Both the position numbers and the translations under genes were made by a program. Positions 60,552-64,000 of a stretch of 64,000 bases of DNA are shown here, in pieces; positions within the stretch are counted from its first letter, which is position 1, and the number at the start of each line of letters is the position of its first letter. Location of the stretch: positions 16,441 through 80,440 of the forward strand of contig NZ_WTVK01000025.1 of the NCBI RefSeq assembly GCF_012910805.1, read 5' to 3'. Under the pieces are notes generated by a model, which was not told where the DNA came from, did no database searches, and worked only from the letters and a program-made list of their open reading frames with translations. This DNA is from Aromatoleum evansii (GTDB lineage Bacteria; Pseudomonadota; Gammaproteobacteria; Burkholderiales; Rhodocyclaceae).

Positions 60552-62369
60552 ATGGTCCAGCCTGAAGGCCTAGCCCCTGACGCGATCCTCGCCGGTTCCC
60601 GCGCGGCACTCGCGCGCGCGCTGACCGCGGTCGAGAACGACGCGGCCGGTGCCGACGCGCTGCTCGCGTCGCTCGCCGTCCGCACCGGCCGTGCGCACGT
60701 CGTCGGCATCACCGGGGCGCCCGGAGCCGGCAAGTCGACGCTGATCAACGCCTTGCTCGGCGAACTTCTCGCGCGCGGGAAGCGCGTCGCGGTCGTCGCC
60801 GTCGATCCGTCGAGTCCGGTCAGCGGCGGCGCGCTGCTCGGCGACCGCGTGCGTATGGGGGCGCATGGCGGTGACGAGCGCGTGTTCATCCGCTCGCTGT
60901 CGTCGCGCGGCCATCTCGGCGGCCTGTCGCGGACGACCGCACGGGTGGTGGATCTCTTCGACGCCGCAGGCTTCGACGTCGTCGTCGTCGAGACCGTCGG
61001 CGTCGGCCAGTCGGAAGTCGAGATCGCGCAGCTTGCCGACACGCGCATCGTCGTGTGCGCGCCGGGGCTCGGCGACGAGGTGCAGGCGATCAAGGCCGGG
61101 GTGCTCGAGATCGCCGACATCCTCGTCGTGAACAAGGCCGACTCGCCGCTCGCCGCGGCGACGGTACGCGACCTCGAGATGCGCGGCAGCGCACGCGGCG
61201 AGGGCTGGCAGGTGCCGGTGCTGGCTGCGGTGGCGACGAGCGGCGAGGGCGTGACCGGGCTCGCCGACCGCATCGATGAACATGCGCGGGTGGCGGGTGT
61301 CGGTCGGCGTCGGAAAGCGGCCGCCGCTGCGGTGCCGGCGGCACGCGCAGCGCCGGCGACCGACGACGAGCTCTTCGCCCAGCTCGAGCGCTGGCGGGCC
61401 GAAGGCCGCGGCGCGGCGCTGGCGACCGTCGTGCGCACCTGGGGTTCGTCGCCGCGGCCCGAGGGCAGCCACCTCGCGGTGGAGCAGGGCGGCGCTTTCG
61501 TCGGCTCGGTCTCGGGCGGCTGCATCGAGGGCGCGGTCATCGGCGAGGCGCAGGACTCGATCGCCGACGGCAAGGCCCGGCTGCTCGAATTCGGCGTCAG
61601 CGACGAGCAGGCGTGGGAAGTGGGTCTTGCGTGCGGTGGGCGCGTGCAGGTGCTCGTCGAGCGCGTCGATGAGGCTCTGTTCGGGCCGCTCCTCGCCGCG
61701 CGGCACACAAAGCGGCCGGTCGCGCTCGTCACGCGGCTGGCCGACGGCGCGCACGCGCTGGTCTTCGACGACGCCGTGGCAGGCGAACTCAGGCTCGACG
61801 AGGCCGAACTCGCAGAGACGCGCGCGCGGCTCGCGGCGAACCGCAGCGGCGTGCTCGCGGCGGGGGAGGGGGCGAATGAGGGGGCGCTCTTCGTGCGCTG
61901 CCACGTCGGCGCGCCGCGCATGATCATCGTCGGCGCCGTACATATCACGCAGGCGCTGGCGCCGATGGCGGCGATCGCCGGCTTCGACGTCATCGTCGTC
62001 GACCCGCGCCGCGCATTCGCGACGCCCGAACGGCTGCCGAACGTCGAGGTATCGACGGAGTGGCCCGACGAGGCGCTCGAACGCCTGAAGCCCGACGCGC
62101 ACACCGCGATCGTGACGCTGACGCACGACCCGAAACTCGACGATCCGGCGCTGACGATCGCACTCGCGAGCCCCGCGTTCTACATCGGCTCGCTCGGCAG
62201 CACGCGCACGCACGCGAAGCGCGTGGCGCGGCTCACCGAGGCGGGGCTCGCCGAGGCGATTCCGCGCATCCGCGCCCCGGTCGGGCTCGCTCTCGGCGGC
62301 CGTGCACCCGCCGAGATCGCGGTCGCGATCCTCGCCGAGGTGATCCAGGCGAGGCACCGCGGCAGATGA
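60552..62369 (+). CDS. MeaB-type GTPase fused to an XdhC-type molybdenum cofactor chaperone
   Basis: This is a 605-aa two-domain protein. Residues 1-265 are a G3E GTPase of the MeaB/ArgK group: P-loop GAPGAGKST (55-63), VDPSSPVSGGALLGDRVRM, ETVGVGQSEVE and NKAD (194-197). Residues 275-605 are XdhC: WGSSPRPEGSHLAV, GSVSGGCIEG with C324, and the Rossmann part VGAVHITQALAPMAAIAG (GAVHI where GAGHV is usual) with IVVDPR and FYIGSLGSTRTHAKR. XdhC inserts the cofactor into xanthine-dehydrogenase-type enzymes. MeaB normally serves B12 mutases. The fusion suggests a GTP-gated insertion step, probably for the hydroxylase at 4133-7938. Confidence 0.85.
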   Translation: MVQPEGLAPDAILAGSRAALARALTAVENDAAGADALLASLAVRTGRAHVVGITGAPGAGKSTLINALLGELLARGKRVAVVAVDPSSPVSGGALLGDRVRMGAHGGDERVFIRSLSSRGHLGGLSRTTARVVDLFDAAGFDVVVVETVGVGQSEVEIAQLADTRIVVCAPGLGDEVQAIKAGVLEIADILVVNKADSPLAAATVRDLEMRGSARGEGWQVPVLAAVATSGEGVTGLADRIDEHARVAGVGRRRKAAAAAVPAARAAPATDDELFAQLERWRAEGRGAALATVVRTWGSSPRPEGSHLAVEQGGAFVGSVSGGCIEGAVIGEAQDSIADGKARLLEFGVSDEQAWEVGLACGGRVQVLVERVDEALFGPLLAARHTKRPVALVTRLADGAHALVFDDAVAGELRLDEAELAETRARLAANRSGVLAAGEGANEGALFVRCHVGAPRMIIVGAVHITQALAPMAAIAGFDVIVVDPRRAFATPERLPNVEVSTEWPDEALERLKPDAHTAIVTLTHDPKLDDPALTIALASPAFYIGSLGSTRTHAKRVARLTEAGLAEAIPRIRAPVGLALGGRAPAEIAVAILAEVIQARHRGR

Positions 62370-62397
62370 AGCCGACCCGCATCCGGAGGAGTGTCCG

Positions 62398-63477
62398 ATG
62401 ATCTTCGACGAATTTCCGCTGGCCGCCGCCGAAGGGGTGATGCTCGCCCATACGCTGAAGATCGGAGGCAGGACGCTCAAAAAGGGCCGCGTGCTGTCCG
62501 CGCGCGACCTCGATCTGCTCGATGACGTCGGTTTCGCCGCGGTCACCGGCGCCCGGCTCGAGCCGGAGGACGTCGCCGAGGACGCAGCCGCGGACGAGCT
62601 GGCTGGGCTGCTCGTGGGGGCGAACGTCGAGACGCGTGCCCCGCGTGCCGGGCGCTGCAACCTGCACGCATCGGCGGCAGGGGTGCTGTGCATCGACGCC
62701 GAGCGCATCGACCGGATGAACCTGCTCGACGAGGCCATCGCGATCGGTACGCTGCCGCGGCATGCCGTCGCGCATCCCGGTCAGGTCGTCGCGACCGTGA
62801 AGATCATTCCGTTCGCCGTGCCGCGGCGTTTGCTCGACGCGTGCCGCGAGATCGCCGCGGGTGCGCCGACGATCGCCGTGGCCGAGCTGAAACCATGCCG
62901 TGCGGCGCTCATCCAGACCGAACTGCCGGGCATGAAGGATGCGATCTTCACGGCGACGGCACAGGTCACTCGCGAGCGGCTCGACGGGCTCGGCGGACGG
63001 CTCGCGCTCGTGCTGCGCGGGCCGCATCGGCGCGATGCGCTCGAATCGATGCTGCACCAGGCGCTCGCCGCCGGATGCGAGCTCGTGCTGGTGTGCGGCG
63101 CGACCGTCGCGAAGGACCGCAAGGACATCGCGCCCGCCGCGGTGACGGGGATCGGCGGCACGATCGAGCATTTCGGCATGCCGGTCGAGCCCGGCAACAT
63201 GCTCGTGCTCGGCCGCATCGGCACCGCGCCAGTCATGATCCTGCCGGGCTGCGGCCGCTCGCGTAAGAGCAACGGCCTCGATCTCGTGCTGCCGCGGCTG
63301 ATGGCGGGAATTCCGCCGACGCGCGAGGACATCATGCGGATGGGTGTCGGCGGGCTGATCCGCAGCGCGCCGGAAGGCGGTGACGACGCGAACGTCGGCG
63401 ACAACGACCGCGCCGCCGCCCCCGCGCTGGTTGGCGCTGGTGGTTTCGAGCGGAGCGGGGAGCCTTCCCGCCCATGA
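62398..63477 (+). CDS. molybdopterin-binding (MoeA/MogA-like domain) protein
   Basis: The protein is 359 aa from ATG 62398 after GGAGGA. The middle part resembles the MoCF-biosynthesis fold: LVLVCGATVAKDRKDIAPAA, then GGTIEHFGMPVEPGNML and MILPGCGRSRKSNG. The N-terminal 100 residues include LAHTLKIGGRTLKKGRVLSA, typical of proteins found beside XdhC in molybdenum hydroxylase clusters. It may add cytidylate or present the cofactor. It overlaps the next gene (ATGA). Confidence 0.8.
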   Translation: MIFDEFPLAAAEGVMLAHTLKIGGRTLKKGRVLSARDLDLLDDVGFAAVTGARLEPEDVAEDAAADELAGLLVGANVETRAPRAGRCNLHASAAGVLCIDAERIDRMNLLDEAIAIGTLPRHAVAHPGQVVATVKIIPFAVPRRLLDACREIAAGAPTIAVAELKPCRAALIQTELPGMKDAIFTATAQVTRERLDGLGGRLALVLRGPHRRDALESMLHQALAAGCELVLVCGATVAKDRKDIAPAAVTGIGGTIEHFGMPVEPGNMLVLGRIGTAPVMILPGCGRSRKSNGLDLVLPRLMAGIPPTREDIMRMGVGGLIRSAPEGGDDANVGDNDRAAAPALVGAGGFERSGEPSRP

Positions 63478-63905
63478 TCGAAACCCTCTACAACAAGCGC
63501 ATCCGCGCGCTCGCCGACGCCGCGCACGGCGCCGGGCGGCTCGCCGCACCGACCGGTTCGGCGCTGCGCGACAGTCCGATGTGCGGCGACCGCGTGCGGA
63601 TGGACGTCGAGATCGTCGACGGCCGCATCGCCGCGATCGCGCACGAGGTCAAAGGCTGTCTGCTGTGCCGCGCGTCGGCATCGCTGATCGGCCTGCATGC
63701 GGTGGGCTGCACGCAGGGGGAAGTCGAAATGCTTCGCGCGCGCATGGCGGCGATGCTCGCCGGTGCCGATGAGTCGGAAGAGCCCGACGAATTCGGGTTC
63801 TTCGCGCCGGTGCATCCGTACCGCAGCCGCCACGGCTGCGTGATGATCCCGTTTGAAGCGCTGGCCATCGCCCTGGCCACCGGAGTTCGACAGCTAATCG
63901 CGTAA
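63474..63905 (+). CDS. SufU/NifU-like Fe-S scaffold protein
   Basis: The protein is 143 aa from ATG 63474, overlapping the previous stop. The three family cysteines are C37 in SPMCGDRVRM, C62 in GCLLCRASAS and C122 in SRHGCVMIPF; C65 is extra. SufU proteins accept sulfur from SufS. The SufS-type gene at the other end of the window could be its partner. Placed after the XdhC fusion, it may assist [2Fe-2S] assembly or cofactor sulfuration in the molybdenum hydroxylase. Confidence 0.82.
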   Translation: MIETLYNKRIRALADAAHGAGRLAAPTGSALRDSPMCGDRVRMDVEIVDGRIAAIAHEVKGCLLCRASASLIGLHAVGCTQGEVEMLRARMAAMLAGADESEEPDEFGFFAPVHPYRSRHGCVMIPFEALAIALATGVRQLIA

Positions 63906-63943
63906 CTATCTGATTTATCAGAAGTCGACGTTCAAAAATGCCA

Positions 63944-64000
63944 CTACAAGAGCGTCAGCTGCTCCGGCGTAGTCGGTTTCTTGATGCGAAGTGCATCGAG
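63944..64000 (-). CDS. C-terminal end of a minus-strand protein (partial)
   Basis: The minus strand reads LDALRIKKPTTPEQLTLL and stops at 63944; the gene extends past the right edge. An 18-residue tail of this type is seen at the ends of some IS transposases, but the match is too short to be firm. A short near-palindrome CTGATTTATCAG (63910-63921) follows it. Confidence 0.3.
   Translation of the reverse strand, partial: LDALRIKKPTTPEQLTLL

Overview
The window reads as an accessory-rich segment of a facultatively anaerobic, aromatic-degrading betaproteobacterium of the Rhodocyclales type (Aromatoleum/Azoarcus/Thauera-like). The main pointer is a complete phenylacetyl-CoA:acceptor oxidoreductase plus phenylglyoxylate dehydrogenase locus (padBCD, padE-I) in the gene order known from Azoarcus evansii. 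High G+C, TRAP transport and molybdenum enzymes fit. The taxonomic call is inference; there is no rRNA gene in the window.

Layout. 0-1.2 kb: an integration scar with a vapC-like remnant, a 3' fragment of tRNA-His, a terminator and a frameshifted phage-type integrase tail. 1.2-8 kb: two divergent operons. On the minus strand lie a 70-aa protein, a dehydrogenase resembling 6-hydroxycyclohex-1-ene-1-carbonyl-CoA dehydrogenase, and a SufS-type desulfurase. On the plus strand lie the three subunits of a xanthine-dehydrogenase-family molybdenum hydroxylase. 8.2-26.8 kb: a polycarboxylate island with two LysR regulators, two PrpF-type isomerases, a TRAP transporter, a hydratase, a CoA transferase, a CitE-type lyase, a fumarase/aspartase-superfamily lyase, TcuA/TcuB, an MFS protein, a 2-hydroxyacid dehydrogenase and an OprD-type porin. 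Together these could take tricarballylate/aconitate through itaconate or mesaconate to pyruvate and acetyl-CoA. 27-30.3 kb: a membrane spermidine-synthase-like protein and a secreted PCMT-like methyltransferase. 30.7-37.4 kb: an envelope operon (YCF48-like lipoprotein, MMPL/RND protein, DUF1302, DUF1329).

37.8-44.4 kb: a low-G+C run of small, unrelated, same-strand ORFs separated by attC-like sites. I read this as a gene-cassette array without an integrase (CALIN). One attC is interrupted by an IS110/IS1111-type element whose non-coding end is tandemly duplicated (489 bp). Cassettes include an Mrr-like nuclease and a nucleotidyl-cyclase-like protein.

44.8-57 kb: the pad operon, with an fdhD-like gene and a cyclase-family hydrolase inserted, then an AraC-type regulator. 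57.3-63.9 kb: a small Cys-containing protein, an old-yellow-enzyme/dienoyl-CoA-reductase-type protein lacking one cluster Cys, RidA, a small unknown, a MeaB-GTPase/XdhC fusion, a molybdopterin-binding protein and a SufU-like scaffold. This last block looks like a maturation set for the molybdenum hydroxylase at the other end of the window.

The unifying signal is a direct repeat (CGGATAG, 20-bp period, with a conserved GCGCCG between) found upstream of exactly three operons: the molybdenum hydroxylase, the envelope operon and padBCD. It has the geometry of an AraC-family site, and the only AraC-type regulator in the window sits just after padI. I therefore propose one regulon split by later insertions (the polycarboxylate island and the cassette array).
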